Assembly: GCA_011391595.1 (NCBI GenBank)
Contig: JAABQG010000026.1
Coordinates: forward strand, 1 to 45,938
Length of the DNA stretch: 45,938 nucleotides
Direction: 5' to 3'
DNA from: Hydrogenophaga sp.
GTDB taxonomy: Bacteria > Pseudomonadota > Gammaproteobacteria > Burkholderiales > Burkholderiaceae_C
A program made the translations under genes and the position numbers. The stretch's first letter is position 1. Every line of letters begins with the position of its first letter. A model generated the notes under the pieces. That model did not search any database. It was not told the DNA's origin and saw only the letters and a list, made by a program, of their open reading frames with translations. This document shows, one piece after another, positions 33,963 through 43,053 of the stretch.

Positions 33963-36785
33963 ATGATGACAAAGAAATTGCTTGACGATCGGGCAGGATT
34001 GACCTTCCCAATGGCACATCCACCATCACCCCTTTGGCCAGTGCGGATGGTCGCTGCTGCCGCGCTGCTTGTCCTGGGCGCCTACGGCGCGGGGGATGTG
34101 CAGGCGCTGGGCTTGGGACGTATTACCGTCCTGTCGGCATTGGGCGAGCCATTGCGCGCAGAAATCGAAGTCCCCCAGGTCACGCCCGAGGAAGCTGCCA
34201 CGCTGAAGGCCAGCATTGCGGGCCCGGAAGAGTTTCGCGGTGCTGGCATTGAATACAACCCGGCCTTGGCAAGCGCATCCATCGCCCTTCAGCAGCGACC
34301 GGATGGCCGCTCATTCCTGCGGGTCAGCAGCGACAAGCCTGTCAACGAACCCTTCGTTGACCTGATTCTCGAGGCCAAATGGGCGTCCGGGCGGGTCGTC
34401 CGGAACTACACCCTGCTGTTTGACCCCCCGAGTTCCCGGCAGGCAGCGCCCGTGGCGCCGGTGGCAGCACAAGTCCCGCCCCAGCCGTTGACTGCCGAAG
34501 TCCAGCCGCCTCGGCCCGCCATGGCACCTCGCAACGTGCCGATGCCGGCGGCGTCCCAGGAGCCGGCTCCGGCCCGAGCGCCGGCAAAAGCCATTCGGGG
34601 GACCACCCCAAGCCAAGCCAAGGCAACTGCGCCAGTGCAGGCCCGCGAGCCAAAGGACGGCAAGCAGATCAAGGTACAGCAAGGTGATACAGCCGGACGT
34701 ATTGCGGCATCCCACAAACCGTCCGAAGTTTCACTGGATCAGATGCTGGTCGCGCTGTTGAGGACCAACCCCAACGCGTTCATTGATGGCAACGTCAATC
34801 GCATCAAGGCGGGGGCGCTGATTGACCTGCCGACAGCGGAACAGGCATCGTCCATGGCACCCGAAGAGGCCCGCAAGACGCTGGTGGCCCAAAGTGCCAG
34901 CTTCAATGATTACCGCAGGAAACTCGCTGGCGCTGCGCCCGCCAGGCAAGTCGCCGAGGCAGACCGCAAGGCTTCCGGAAGCCTCCAGGCGAGCGTTGAC
35001 GAAAAGAAACCGGTCGCCACATCGCCCGACAAGCTCACCCTGTCCAAGGGCGGGGTAAAAGGCAAATCCGCTGAGGCGCAGATTGCAGAGTCACGGCAGG
35101 CCAAAGAGACCACCGAGCGCGTTGCGGCGCTCTCGAAGAATATCGACGAACTGGCTCGCCTGCAGGAGAAGTCCGGCGGCGTACCGGGTGCCGCTGCGTC
35201 GGCTCCGGCAGCCAGCGGTGCACGCGGGCCAGCATTGCCACTGGGCTCTGCGGCAAGTGCGGCCAAGCCGGCGACTCCACCTGCGGCAACTGCCAGTGCG
35301 TCCGGCACCCCGGTCGGGGCGGCCATGGCACCAGCGTCAGCACCGCCAACTCCGGTGGCCAAAGCGTCAGCCCCTGCAACAGCCATTCCCGACAGCCCGC
35401 CGGCTGCTTCTGTGACACCCAGCCCAACAACCGCCAGCAGCACAACAGCGACCGCGTCTGCGGCGTCCCCGCTGGCAGTTGCCAGCGCACCGGCTGCGAC
35501 TGCTTCAGCCGCTACGGGCGCGTCCTCTGTTGCAGCACCAGTGACCGCGTCCACCGCGTCAGCGCCTGCGTCAAAGCCAAAACCTGTGGCCGCCGCCAAA
35601 TCTGCCCCGCCCAAGGAGGCCTCGTTCGTCGACGAACTCCTTGAGAATCCCCTTGTACCGGGCATCGCGGGAGGCTTGATTGCCCTGCTCGCCGGTTTCG
35701 GGTTCTACAGGGCAAGACAGCGCAAGAAGGCGTCGCAAATCGACAGTTCATTCCTCGAAAGCCGCCTGCAGCCCGATTCCTTTTTCGGATCCAGCGGCGG
35801 GCAACGTGTGGACACTGCCGATGCACCCGCGACGGGCTCCTCAATGGCCTACTCGCCCAGCCAGCTGGATGCCGCCGGTGACGTTGATCCCGTGGCGGAA
35901 GCCGATGTGTATCTGGCCTACGGGCGGGATCTGCAGGCAGAGGAGATTCTCAAGGAAGCGCTGAAGATGAATCCTTCACGCATTGCCATTCATGGCAAGC
36001 TGCTTGAGATCTATGCCAAACGCCGCGATGTCCGGGCGTTCGAAACGCTTGCGAACAACGCATTCAAGCTCTCCGACGGCGTCGGCACTGAATGGGACGA
36101 AATCTGCGCGCTTGGTCGTGAACTGGAGCCCGAGAATTCGCTCTACCAACCCGGTGGCCAGCCGCAAGGCAAAGATGCGCCTAGCCCGGACGCTGGGCCC
36201 GAAAGCCCCGGCTTCTCCTCCAGCACCATTGCAGAAACGCCCCACCCGGAATTCGCCTCGTCGTCCATGCCGGTGGATCTTGACCTCGGTGAGCTTGAGC
36301 TCTCGTACACCAATCCGGCGCCACTTTCCGCTGAACCAGACAGGTCGGCAATCACGTCTGGCCCGGTGCCGCTTGAAGCAGCCGTGAAGCCGGGCCCCGA
36401 GTCAATGCCGCGGATGGCAGTCAGCGCCCTGCCCGTCGTGTCGTTGATCGACGCGAAGGTTGAACCCAAGGCGCCTGAACTTGCCATCACCAATGCCCCC
36501 GACGCGCCCAAGGGCGACGGAGAAAAGCCTGGAATGATCGAGTTCGATCTTGGCGGTTTGTCTCTCGAGCTTGATCCGCTGGTCTCGAAGGCGCAATCCA
36601 GCGCGTCGATGACCCCGAGCGCTGAGGGCGACCAGAATCCCCTGGAAACCAAACTGGCATTGGCCCAGGAATTCCACGCCATTGGTGACTCGACAGGCGC
36701 ACGCGCCATGGTTGAGGAGGTCGTCGCGAAATCCACAGGTCCACTCAAAGCCAAGGCGCAGCGATTCCTCGCCGAACTGGGCTGA
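33963..36785 (+). CDS. fimV: FimV/HubP-family polar scaffold protein
   Basis: A 940-residue inner-membrane protein. Residues about 28-48 form a hydrophobic signal/anchor. The FimV N-terminal domain is at about 49-155 (LGLGRITVLSALGEPLRAEI). A LysM peptidoglycan-binding module is near 234-290. An Ala/Pro/Ser/Thr-rich stretch (about 410-545) is followed by a membrane helix near 566-583 (VPGIAGGLIALLAGFGFY). The acidic cytoplasmic part has a TPR-like pair, and the C-terminal FimV domain is TKLALAQEFHAIGDSTGARA with the following helix. FimV/HubP organises the cell pole and supports type IV pili. It is first in the fimV-truA-trp run. Confidence 0.93.
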   Translation: MMTKKLLDDRAGLTFPMAHPPSPLWPVRMVAAAALLVLGAYGAGDVQALGLGRITVLSALGEPLRAEIEVPQVTPEEAATLKASIAGPEEFRGAGIEYNPALASASIALQQRPDGRSFLRVSSDKPVNEPFVDLILEAKWASGRVVRNYTLLFDPPSSRQAAPVAPVAAQVPPQPLTAEVQPPRPAMAPRNVPMPAASQEPAPARAPAKAIRGTTPSQAKATAPVQAREPKDGKQIKVQQGDTAGRIAASHKPSEVSLDQMLVALLRTNPNAFIDGNVNRIKAGALIDLPTAEQASSMAPEEARKTLVAQSASFNDYRRKLAGAAPARQVAEADRKASGSLQASVDEKKPVATSPDKLTLSKGGVKGKSAEAQIAESRQAKETTERVAALSKNIDELARLQEKSGGVPGAAASAPAASGARGPALPLGSAASAAKPATPPAATASASGTPVGAAMAPASAPPTPVAKASAPATAIPDSPPAASVTPSPTTASSTTATASAASPLAVASAPAATASAATGASSVAAPVTASTASAPASKPKPVAAAKSAPPKEASFVDELLENPLVPGIAGGLIALLAGFGFYRARQRKKASQIDSSFLESRLQPDSFFGSSGGQRVDTADAPATGSSMAYSPSQLDAAGDVDPVAEADVYLAYGRDLQAEEILKEALKMNPSRIAIHGKLLEIYAKRRDVRAFETLANNAFKLSDGVGTEWDEICALGRELEPENSLYQPGGQPQGKDAPSPDAGPESPGFSSSTIAETPHPEFASSSMPVDLDLGELELSYTNPAPLSAEPDRSAITSGPVPLEAAVKPGPESMPRMAVSALPVVSLIDAKVEPKAPELAITNAPDAPKGDGEKPGMIEFDLGGLSLELDPLVSKAQSSASMTPSAEGDQNPLETKLALAQEFHAIGDSTGARAMVEEVVAKSTGPLKAKAQRFLAELG

Positions 36786-36803
36786 GCCGGCCATGCCGCC
36801 ACG

Positions 36804-37604
36804 ATGGCGTCCAGCCCTGCCGTGAGACTGGCCCTGGGCGTCAGTTATCTGGGGACGGGGTACCAGGGGTGGCAGAGCCAGCTCTCGGGCAACACGGTTC
36901 AGGACAAGCTGGAGCAGGCGCTCTCCCGATTTGCCAGCCGGCCCACAAGAACCTTGTGCGCCGGTCGCACCGATGCCGGGGTGCACGGCCTGATGCAGGT
37001 GGTGCATTTCGATACCGGCGTCGACCGAAAACCAGTCTCGTGGGTCCGTGGCACCAACACGTACCTGCCGCCGGATATTGCCGTGCAATGGGCCCAGGTC
37101 GTGCCCGATGCCTTCCATTGCCGGGCGAGCGCCGTCGCGCGACGCTACGTCTATGTGATCCTGGAGTCACCGGTACGCCCCTCGCTGGAGAGCGGGCGGG
37201 TTGGCTGGTTCTTCCGGCCGCTGGACGGCACCGCCATGCAACAGGCAGCCGCCCAGTTGCTGGGCAGCCATGATTTTTCATCGTTTCGCGCCAGCAGTTG
37301 CCAGGCGCTGACCCCCGTCAAGACCATGAACCGCATCGAGATTTCACGGCGCGGCCCCTATTGGCGCTTTGAATTCGAGGCCAGTGCCTTCCTGCACCAC
37401 ATGATCCGCAACATCATGGGCTGCCTGATCCGCGTGGGCCAGGGCGCGAGCCCGCCCCAGTGGATGGCCACGGTACTGAATGCGCGAAATCGCGACGCAG
37501 CCGCGCCCACCTTCTCCCCCGATGGCCTGTATTTCATGGGGCCGGTGTACGAAGCCCATTGGGGGCTGCCCGAGCGCACGGCTGCGTATGATTGGCTGCC
37601 ATGA
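36804..37604 (+). CDS. truA: tRNA pseudouridine(38-40) synthase
   Basis: A 266-residue enzyme isomerising uridines 38-40 of the tRNA anticodon arm. The catalytic Asp is in CAGRTDAGVHGLMQVVHF, and family segments include FHCRASAVARRYVY and FLHHMIRNIMGCLI. Its stop overlaps the trpF start (ATGA). The location between fimV and trpF is common in beta- and gammaproteobacteria. Confidence 0.95.
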   Translation: MASSPAVRLALGVSYLGTGYQGWQSQLSGNTVQDKLEQALSRFASRPTRTLCAGRTDAGVHGLMQVVHFDTGVDRKPVSWVRGTNTYLPPDIAVQWAQVVPDAFHCRASAVARRYVYVILESPVRPSLESGRVGWFFRPLDGTAMQQAAAQLLGSHDFSSFRASSCQALTPVKTMNRIEISRRGPYWRFEFEASAFLHHMIRNIMGCLIRVGQGASPPQWMATVLNARNRDAAAPTFSPDGLYFMGPVYEAHWGLPERTAAYDWLP

Positions 37605-38299
37605 AGGCCCCGACCCGAACCCGCATCAAGATCTGCGGCCTGACCCGTGAGCAGGATGTGGACGCCGCCGTGGCCGCCGGTGCCGATGCCGTGGGATTTG
37701 TGCTGTACGAGAAGAGTCCGCGCTACGTATCGCCGCAACGCGCCGCCGCACTGGCGCGACGCCTGCCGCCCTTTGTCACGCCGGTATTGCTGTTCGTCAA
37801 CGAGGAACCTGCAAAAATCATAGCGGTTTGTGACAGCTTGACGCTGGGAATGATCCAGTTTCATGGCGATGAAAGCCCCGATGAGTGTGAAACAGCCGCC
37901 CAGGCCTGCAAGCGGAACTGGCTGCGTGCCGCCCGCATTCCCCTGAATGACGTCGGCGCATTTGACTTGGTAGAATTTGCCTCCGATTACTCTAGCGCCC
38001 AAGCCATCCTGCTCGACGCCCATGTCGAAGGTTTTGGCGGTGGCGGAAAAAAATTCAATTGGTCACTGCTGCCTCAAAGCGTCAACGCTCACCTCGTCTT
38101 GAGTGGTGGGCTCACACCTGCAAACGTGACCGAAGGCATCCTGCAGGTACGGCCGCGCGGACTTTCGCTGGCCGTTGACGTAAGTTCCGGGGTCGAAGCC
38201 CTTGGCCCGGATGGCAAGGTCCTGAAGGGCATCAAGGACCCGGAAAAGATTGACCAGTTTGTCGCCGCCGTTCGTGCGGCCGACCGACACCTCGCCTGA
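37601..38299 (+). CDS. trpF: Phosphoribosylanthranilate isomerase
   Basis: A 232-residue (beta/alpha)8 enzyme of tryptophan synthesis. The catalytic Cys is in KICGLTREQD near the start; GADAVGFVLYEKSPRYVS, FVNEE, IQFHGDE and LSGGLTPANV are family signatures. The ATG at 37601 overlaps the truA stop. Bases 37820-37857, encoding residues about 74-86 (IAVCDSLTLGMIQ), match the dispersed 38-nt repeat block by block. The protein still aligns with the family there, so the element is either tolerated or was adapted. Confidence 0.94.
   Translation: MKAPTRTRIKICGLTREQDVDAAVAAGADAVGFVLYEKSPRYVSPQRAAALARRLPPFVTPVLLFVNEEPAKIIAVCDSLTLGMIQFHGDESPDECETAAQACKRNWLRAARIPLNDVGAFDLVEFASDYSSAQAILLDAHVEGFGGGGKKFNWSLLPQSVNAHLVLSGGLTPANVTEGILQVRPRGLSLAVDVSSGVEALGPDGKVLKGIKDPEKIDQFVAAVRAADRHLA
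37820..37857 (+). repeat. Dispersed 38-nt repeat, copy inside trpF
   Basis: This copy reads ATAGC, 5 nt, GTGACA, 5 nt, ACGCTGGGAA, TGATCCA, in frame within trpF, with spacing identical to the intergenic copies. Because it encodes a conserved part of the protein, chance similarity cannot be excluded. Confidence 0.5.
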
Positions 38300-38308
38300 A
38301 ATCACCCC

Positions 38309-39604
38309 ATGTTTGAATACCAGCAACCCGATCCGACGGGCCATTTCGGAATCTACGGCGGCAGCTTCGTCAGTGAAACACTGACCCACGCCATCAGCGA
38401 ACTGCGCGAAGCCTACGCGAAATACCAGCACGACCCCGAATTCCTGGCCGAGTTCCATTACGAGCTTGCCCATTTCGTCGGCCGACCCTCGCCCGTCTAC
38501 CACGCCGCGCGCATGAGCCGCGAACAAGGCGGGGCGCAGATCTACCTCAAGCGCGAGGATCTGAACCACACCGGCGCGCACAAGATCAACAACACCATCG
38601 GCCAGGCCATGCTGGCCCGGCGCATGGGCAAGCCGCGCATCATCGCGGAAACCGGCGCCGGCCAGCACGGCGTGGCCACGGCCACCATCTGCGCGCGCTA
38701 TGGACTGGAATGCGTGGTCTACATGGGTGCCGAGGACGTCAAACGCCAGAGCCCCAATGTGTACCGCATGAAACTGCTGGGCGCCACCGTGGTGCCGGTG
38801 CATTCAGGCAGCAAGACGCTGAAGGACGCGCTCAGCGAAGCCATGCGCGACTGGGTCGCCAACGTGGACAACACCTTCTACATCATCGGCACCGTGGCCG
38901 GACCGCACCCCTACCCGATGATGGTGCGCGACTTCCAGAGCATCATCGGCAAGGAATGCCTGACCCAGATGCCCGAAATGCTGGCGCGCCTGGGCGTGGC
39001 TGCCCGGCAGCCCGATGCGGTGGTCGCCTGCGTGGGCGGCGGCAGCAATGCGATGGGCATCTTTTTCCCCTATATCGGGCATGAATCGACGCGTCTGATC
39101 GGAGTGGAGGCTGCCGGCGAAGGACTGGACAGCGGCAAGCATTCAGCCTCGCTGCAACTCGGCAGCCCGGGCGTGCTGCATGGCAACCGCACCTACATCC
39201 TGCAGGACGACAATGGCCAGATCACGGAGACGCACAGCATCAGCGCCGGCCTGGACTACCCTGGCGTCGGCCCCGAGCACGCCTTCCTCAAGGACATCGG
39301 CCGCGCCGAATACGTCGGCATCACCGACGCCGAGGCGCTCAAGGCCTTCCACTACCTGTGTCGCACCGAGGGCATCATTCCCGCGCTCGAATCCAGCCAT
39401 GCCGTCGCCCACACAATGAAGCTGGCCAGGACGATGCGGCCCGACCAGTCGATCCTGGTCAATCTCTCAGGCCGCGGCGACAAGGACATCGGCACCGTGG
39501 CCGACCTCAGCGGCGCGGACTTCTTCTGCCGTCCGAGCTGCCAGGGACAAAGCGTCAAGGGAGGTGCCCAGGCGCCAGAACAGATTGTGAAGGTGTTGAA
39601 ATGA
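38309..39604 (+). CDS. trpB: Tryptophan synthase beta subunit
   Basis: A 431-residue PLP enzyme condensing indole and serine. The Schiff-base Lys is in [15 protein letters not shown], the phosphate-binding loop is [10 protein letters not shown] and the catalytic Glu is in GAEDVKRQ. Length is slightly above the usual 400, through a C-terminal tail. It is followed directly by trpA with an overlapping ATGA. Confidence 0.97.
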   Translation: MFEYQQPDPTGHFGIYGGSFVSETLTHAISELREAYAKYQHDPEFLAEFHYELAHFVGRPSPVYHAARMSREQGGAQIYLKREDLNHTGAHKINNTIGQAMLARRMGKPRIIAETGAGQHGVATATICARYGLECVVYMGAEDVKRQSPNVYRMKLLGATVVPVHSGSKTLKDALSEAMRDWVANVDNTFYIIGTVAGPHPYPMMVRDFQSIIGKECLTQMPEMLARLGVAARQPDAVVACVGGGSNAMGIFFPYIGHESTRLIGVEAAGEGLDSGKHSASLQLGSPGVLHGNRTYILQDDNGQITETHSISAGLDYPGVGPEHAFLKDIGRAEYVGITDAEALKAFHYLCRTEGIIPALESSHAVAHTMKLARTMRPDQSILVNLSGRGDKDIGTVADLSGADFFCRPSCQGQSVKGGAQAPEQIVKVLK

Positions 39605-40410
39605 GCCGCATCAAGACCGCCCTTGACGGCCTGAAGGCCCAGGGCCGCAAGGCGCTGATTCCCTACGTGATGGCCGGCTATCCGTTTGCCGACATCACCC
39701 CTGACCTGATGCACGGTATGGTGGCCGCCGGCGCCGACATCATCGAGCTCGGCGTGCCCTTCAGCGACCCCTCGGCCGACGGCCCGGTGATCCAGAAGGC
39801 CGGCGAAAAGGCCCTGGCGTGCGGCATTGGCACACAGCAGGTGCTGGCCATGGTGAAGGCCTTCCGCACGGCAGACCCAAAAACGCCTGTGGTGCTCATG
39901 GGCTACGCCAATCCGGTGGAACGCTACGACCTGCTGCACGGAAAGGATGCCTTCATCCGCGACGCGTCATCCGCCGGTGTTGACGGCATTCTGGTGGTGG
40001 ACTACCCGCCCGAGGAGTGCGTGGATTTCGCCGCGAAACTGCGCGAGCGCCAGATGGACCTGATCTTCCTGCTGGCCCCGACGTCCACTGACAAACGCAT
40101 GGCGCAGGTGGACAAAGTCGCCAGCGGCTATGTCTACTACGTCTCGCTCAAGGGCGTGACGGGTGCCGGTACCCTGGACACCGGCGCCGTGGAGGCCATG
40201 CTGCCACGCATCCGCCAGTACGTCAGCCTGCCGGTGGGGGTGGGCTTTGGCATCCGCGACGCGGTCACGGCACGCGCTGTCAGCAAAGTCGCCGATGCGG
40301 TGGTCATTGGCAGCCGGATCATCCAGCTGATCGAACCCCAGCCCCGCACGCAGGTGGTGGAGACGGCCTCGGCGTTCCTGCGCGAGATCCGCGCGGCGCT
40401 GGACGCATAA
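39601..40410 (+). CDS. trpA: Tryptophan synthase alpha subunit
   Basis: A 269-residue (beta/alpha)8 enzyme cleaving indole-glycerol phosphate and channelling indole to TrpB. The catalytic Glu and Asp lie in [28 protein letters not shown] and [10 protein letters not shown] are family motifs. The ATG at 39601 overlaps the trpB stop; a much longer in-frame opening upstream lies within trpB and is rejected. Confidence 0.97.
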   Translation: MSRIKTALDGLKAQGRKALIPYVMAGYPFADITPDLMHGMVAAGADIIELGVPFSDPSADGPVIQKAGEKALACGIGTQQVLAMVKAFRTADPKTPVVLMGYANPVERYDLLHGKDAFIRDASSAGVDGILVVDYPPEECVDFAAKLRERQMDLIFLLAPTSTDKRMAQVDKVASGYVYYVSLKGVTGAGTLDTGAVEAMLPRIRQYVSLPVGVGFGIRDAVTARAVSKVADAVVIGSRIIQLIEPQPRTQVVETASAFLREIRAALDA

Positions 40411-40462
40411 TCCGGGCAGACTGAACTGGAAACGATCCCCTGATCGGATTGGAGAAGACACC

Positions 40463-41335
40463 ATGAGCTGGCTGGAAAAACTGCTGCCCCCGAAAATCCA
40501 GAAATCCGACCCGTCGGAGCGACGCAGCATCCCTGAAGGGCTGTGGATCAAGTGCCCAAGTTGCGAAAGCGTGCTCTACAAGACCGACCTGGAGCAGAAC
40601 CAGAATGTCTGCCCGACCTGCAGCCACCACCACCGGATCGGCGCCCGCGCGCGGCTGAACGCTTTTCTGGATGGCGAGGGACGCTACGAGATCGGCCAGG
40701 AAGTGCTACCGGTCGACGCACTCAAGTTCAAGGACAGCCGCAAGTACCCCGAGCGCCTGAAAGAAGCCCTTGAGAACACCGGCGAAACCGATGCACTGGT
40801 GGTGATGGGTGGCGCGGTGCACAGCATCAGCCTGGTGGCGGCCTGCTTCGAGTTCGACTTCATGGGCGGTAGCATGGGTTCGGTGGTCGGCGAGCGCTTC
40901 GTGCGCGGCGTGGAAACCGCGATCGAGCAGAAGGTGCCCTTCATCTGCTTCACCGCAACCGGCGGCGCACGCATGCAGGAAGGCCTGCTGTCATTGATGC
41001 AGATGGCCAAGACCAATGCCTCGCTCACACGCCTGTCCAAGAAGGGCCTGCCCTACATCAGCGTGCTGACCGACCCGACCATGGGCGGGGTCAGCGCGGG
41101 CTTCGCGTTCCTCGGTGACGTGGTGATTGCCGAGCCGAAGGCCTTGATCGGCTTTGCCGGCCCGCGCGTGATCGAATCCACGGTGCGCGTCACCTTGCCA
41201 GAAGGCTTCCAGCGCGCCGAATTCCTGCAGCAGAAGGGCGCAATCGACTTCATCTGCGACCGCCGGGAACTGCGCAAGACCATTGCCAGCACTTTGGCGA
41301 TGCTGCAACGTCAGCCGGCCGACGCCGTCAGCTGA
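40463..41335 (+). CDS. accD: Acetyl-CoA carboxylase carboxyltransferase beta subunit
   Basis: A 290-residue subunit that, with AccA, makes malonyl-CoA for fatty acid synthesis. The N-terminal zinc ribbon is KCPSC...CPTCSHH. The crotonase-like core includes [25 protein letters not shown] and [14 protein letters not shown] good ribosome site (TTGGAGAAGA) precedes the ATG. Location after trpA is typical of proteobacteria. Confidence 0.97.
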   Translation: MSWLEKLLPPKIQKSDPSERRSIPEGLWIKCPSCESVLYKTDLEQNQNVCPTCSHHHRIGARARLNAFLDGEGRYEIGQEVLPVDALKFKDSRKYPERLKEALENTGETDALVVMGGAVHSISLVAACFEFDFMGGSMGSVVGERFVRGVETAIEQKVPFICFTATGGARMQEGLLSLMQMAKTNASLTRLSKKGLPYISVLTDPTMGGVSAGFAFLGDVVIAEPKALIGFAGPRVIESTVRVTLPEGFQRAEFLQQKGAIDFICDRRELRKTIASTLAMLQRQPADAVS

Positions 41336-41349
41336 TTCCGGTCAACGGT

Positions 41350-41367
41350 GCACGCGGTCGCGCGTGC
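41350..41367. terminator. Hairpin between convergent accD and yggT
   Basis: GCACGCG-gtcg-CGCGTGC, seven pairs, lies in the 33-bp gap between two convergent genes. It lacks a T run, so intrinsic termination is uncertain. Confidence 0.4.
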
Positions 41368-41368
41368 G

Positions 41369-41917
41369 TCAGCGCAACACGGACTGCTGCACTGCCGCCA
41401 GCACCATCGCGGCCACTTGCAGCAGCACCAGCAGCGCCAGTGGCGACAGGTCAATGCCGCCCACCAACGGAATGATCCGACGAAATGGCGCCACCAACGG
41501 AGCGCACAAGCGGTCGACCACCGCACCGATCGGTGACCGCGTCTGCGTCCAGGACAGGATGACATAGACAATGAGCAGCCCCGTCAGACCGGAAATCGCC
41601 ATCTGGGCGAGACCGAAACCGGCCAGCAGTGGCACCCAAGCCGCGCTGGCCGCGCCGCCGGCCAGCACCCACAGCAGTCCAAACTGCGCCAGCTTCAGCA
41701 GGTAAGCGCCGACCAGGCTGGCCATGTCCCAACGCCCCATAGACGGGACGATGCGCCGCAACGGCAGCACCAGCCAGTCCGTCAGCGCAAACACGAAGCG
41801 ACCCACCGGGTTGGCAAACGGCACCCGCTGATGCTGCATGTAAAGGCGCAGAAGGCTGGCGCCGCCGAGCAACCCGGTGGCAATTTCCAGAAGGAATGAA
41901 ATGATTTGATAGAGCAT
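41369..41917 (-). CDS. YggT-family membrane protein
   Basis: A 182-residue inner-membrane protein with two YggT repeats. Each has a hydrophobic helix and a basic amphipathic motif (PVGRFVFALTDWLVLPLRRI and CAPLVAPFRRIIPLVGGID). YggT proteins are linked to cell division or osmotic stress in different lineages; the role here is unknown. It is transcribed toward accD. Confidence 0.87.
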   Translation of the reverse strand: MLYQIISFLLEIATGLLGGASLLRLYMQHQRVPFANPVGRFVFALTDWLVLPLRRIVPSMGRWDMASLVGAYLLKLAQFGLLWVLAGGAASAAWVPLLAGFGLAQMAISGLTGLLIVYVILSWTQTRSPIGAVVDRLCAPLVAPFRRIIPLVGGIDLSPLALLVLLQVAAMVLAAVQQSVLR

Positions 41918-41998
41918 GGATGCAGGAGTGTGGGCTCGTGGGATGATAGCGACAAGCCGCTGCGCTCACGCGCCTGATGAACCTGAAACCAGTCTGCC

Positions 41999-42637
41999 GT
42001 GCCCGAAACACTTACACTTTCATCCCTGCCCTTGTTTCCGCTCGGTGCGGTGGTTTTCCCCGGCGGTGTAATGCCGCTGCGCATTTTCGAGGTGCGTTAC
42101 CTCGACATGATCGGGAGATGCCACAAGGCGGGGGTGCCGTTTGGGGTGGTGACATTGACGCAGGGCGCTGAAGTCCGCCGCCCCGGCGGCGGCGTGGAGG
42201 CTTTCCACAGCGTCGGCACGCTGGCCACGATCACGGCGCTTGAAACGCCGCAGCCCGGCCTGATGACGATCCGATGCCACGGCGAGCAGCGGTTTCGCAT
42301 CGCCCGTTCCGAACAGCTCAAGCACGGCTTGTGGATCGCCGACGTTCAAGGCCTGCAGGACGACTTTCCCATCCCGGTGCCTGATGATCTGAAACAAGCC
42401 GCCCAAGCCCTTGAGCGCCTGCTGGAATCGCTGCAAGCCCGCCAAACACCCGACAGCGCGCCGCCGTTCGAGATGCCCATGAAGCTTGATGACTGCGGCT
42501 GGCTGGCCAACCGCTGGTGCGAAATCCTGCCGGTGCCGCTGGAACTGAAGCAGCGACTCATGCAACTCGACAACCCGCTGGTCCGGCTGGAACTGGTCAG
42601 CGACATCCTGGTCCGAACCGGAATTACCAGCGGATGA
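41999..42637 (+). CDS. Lon-substrate-binding-domain (LON N-terminal) protein
   Basis: A 212-residue protein consisting of the Lon protease N-terminal domain alone. LPLFPLGAVVFPGGVMPLRI and FEVRYLDMI are at the start, and GVVTLTQGAE follows. There is no ATPase or protease part. Its function is unknown; such proteins may bind peptides. The start is GTG at 41999, with no convincing ribosome site. A copy of the repeat begins 13 bp after its stop. Confidence 0.85.
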   Translation: MPETLTLSSLPLFPLGAVVFPGGVMPLRIFEVRYLDMIGRCHKAGVPFGVVTLTQGAEVRRPGGGVEAFHSVGTLATITALETPQPGLMTIRCHGEQRFRIARSEQLKHGLWIADVQGLQDDFPIPVPDDLKQAAQALERLLESLQARQTPDSAPPFEMPMKLDDCGWLANRWCEILPVPLELKQRLMQLDNPLVRLELVSDILVRTGITSG

Positions 42638-43053
42638 AGTTGCTATTTGCTAGCAAACATTGGCCTTTTTGCGTCGGTCTTTTGCCAATATCATTCAAAA
42701 AGTGACGCGAAAAAAGGACTCGGATCCCAGTTGCGGAAGCTGGCGTCACAGCGCCACGTGGCGCTTCGCTTTGGGCCGTAGGCCGCTAAACCGATCGGGG
42801 TATCTTGCCTTGTCGCGCCCAAGTGACGCACTTTCAATCTCGTGCGTCCCAGCCACAGTGCGAGCCGCAAAACCGTGATTGTCAACCGATTGGCAAGGGG
42901 CGGCGCGCCGACTTCGAGAGGCATGGCATGAGTTCTGGCGTCACCGCATCATCGCCCCGGGTGCCGGCGACCGAAAAAACTAAAATACCTGGTTTTGGCA
43001 AGAAATGCCTCCCGCACGGCGCTCCGTTGCCGTGCCTCAACCTTTGGCTCCCC
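42638..43053. other. 416-bp intergenic region upstream of lysS
   Basis: This region holds a diverged repeat copy (42650-42687), a perfect 16-bp palindrome AGCGCCAC/GTGGCGCT (42750-42765) and a possible -10 TAAAAT (42981-42986) without a clear -35. An in-frame opening continuous with lysS runs back to 42805, but its translation looks non-coding. No gene is recognised. Confidence 0.6.
42650..42687 (+). repeat. Dispersed 38-nt repeat, diverged copy downstream of the LON-domain gene
   Basis: This copy reads CTAGC, 5 nt, TTGGCC, 5 nt, GCGTCGGTCT, TTTGCCA, in the same register but with more changes than the other copies. Confidence 0.5.

Noticed and set aside
42805..43053. An 83-residue N-terminal extension of LysS
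   Set aside because: Composition is non-protein-like, length would exceed the family, and the normal N-terminus starts at 43054.
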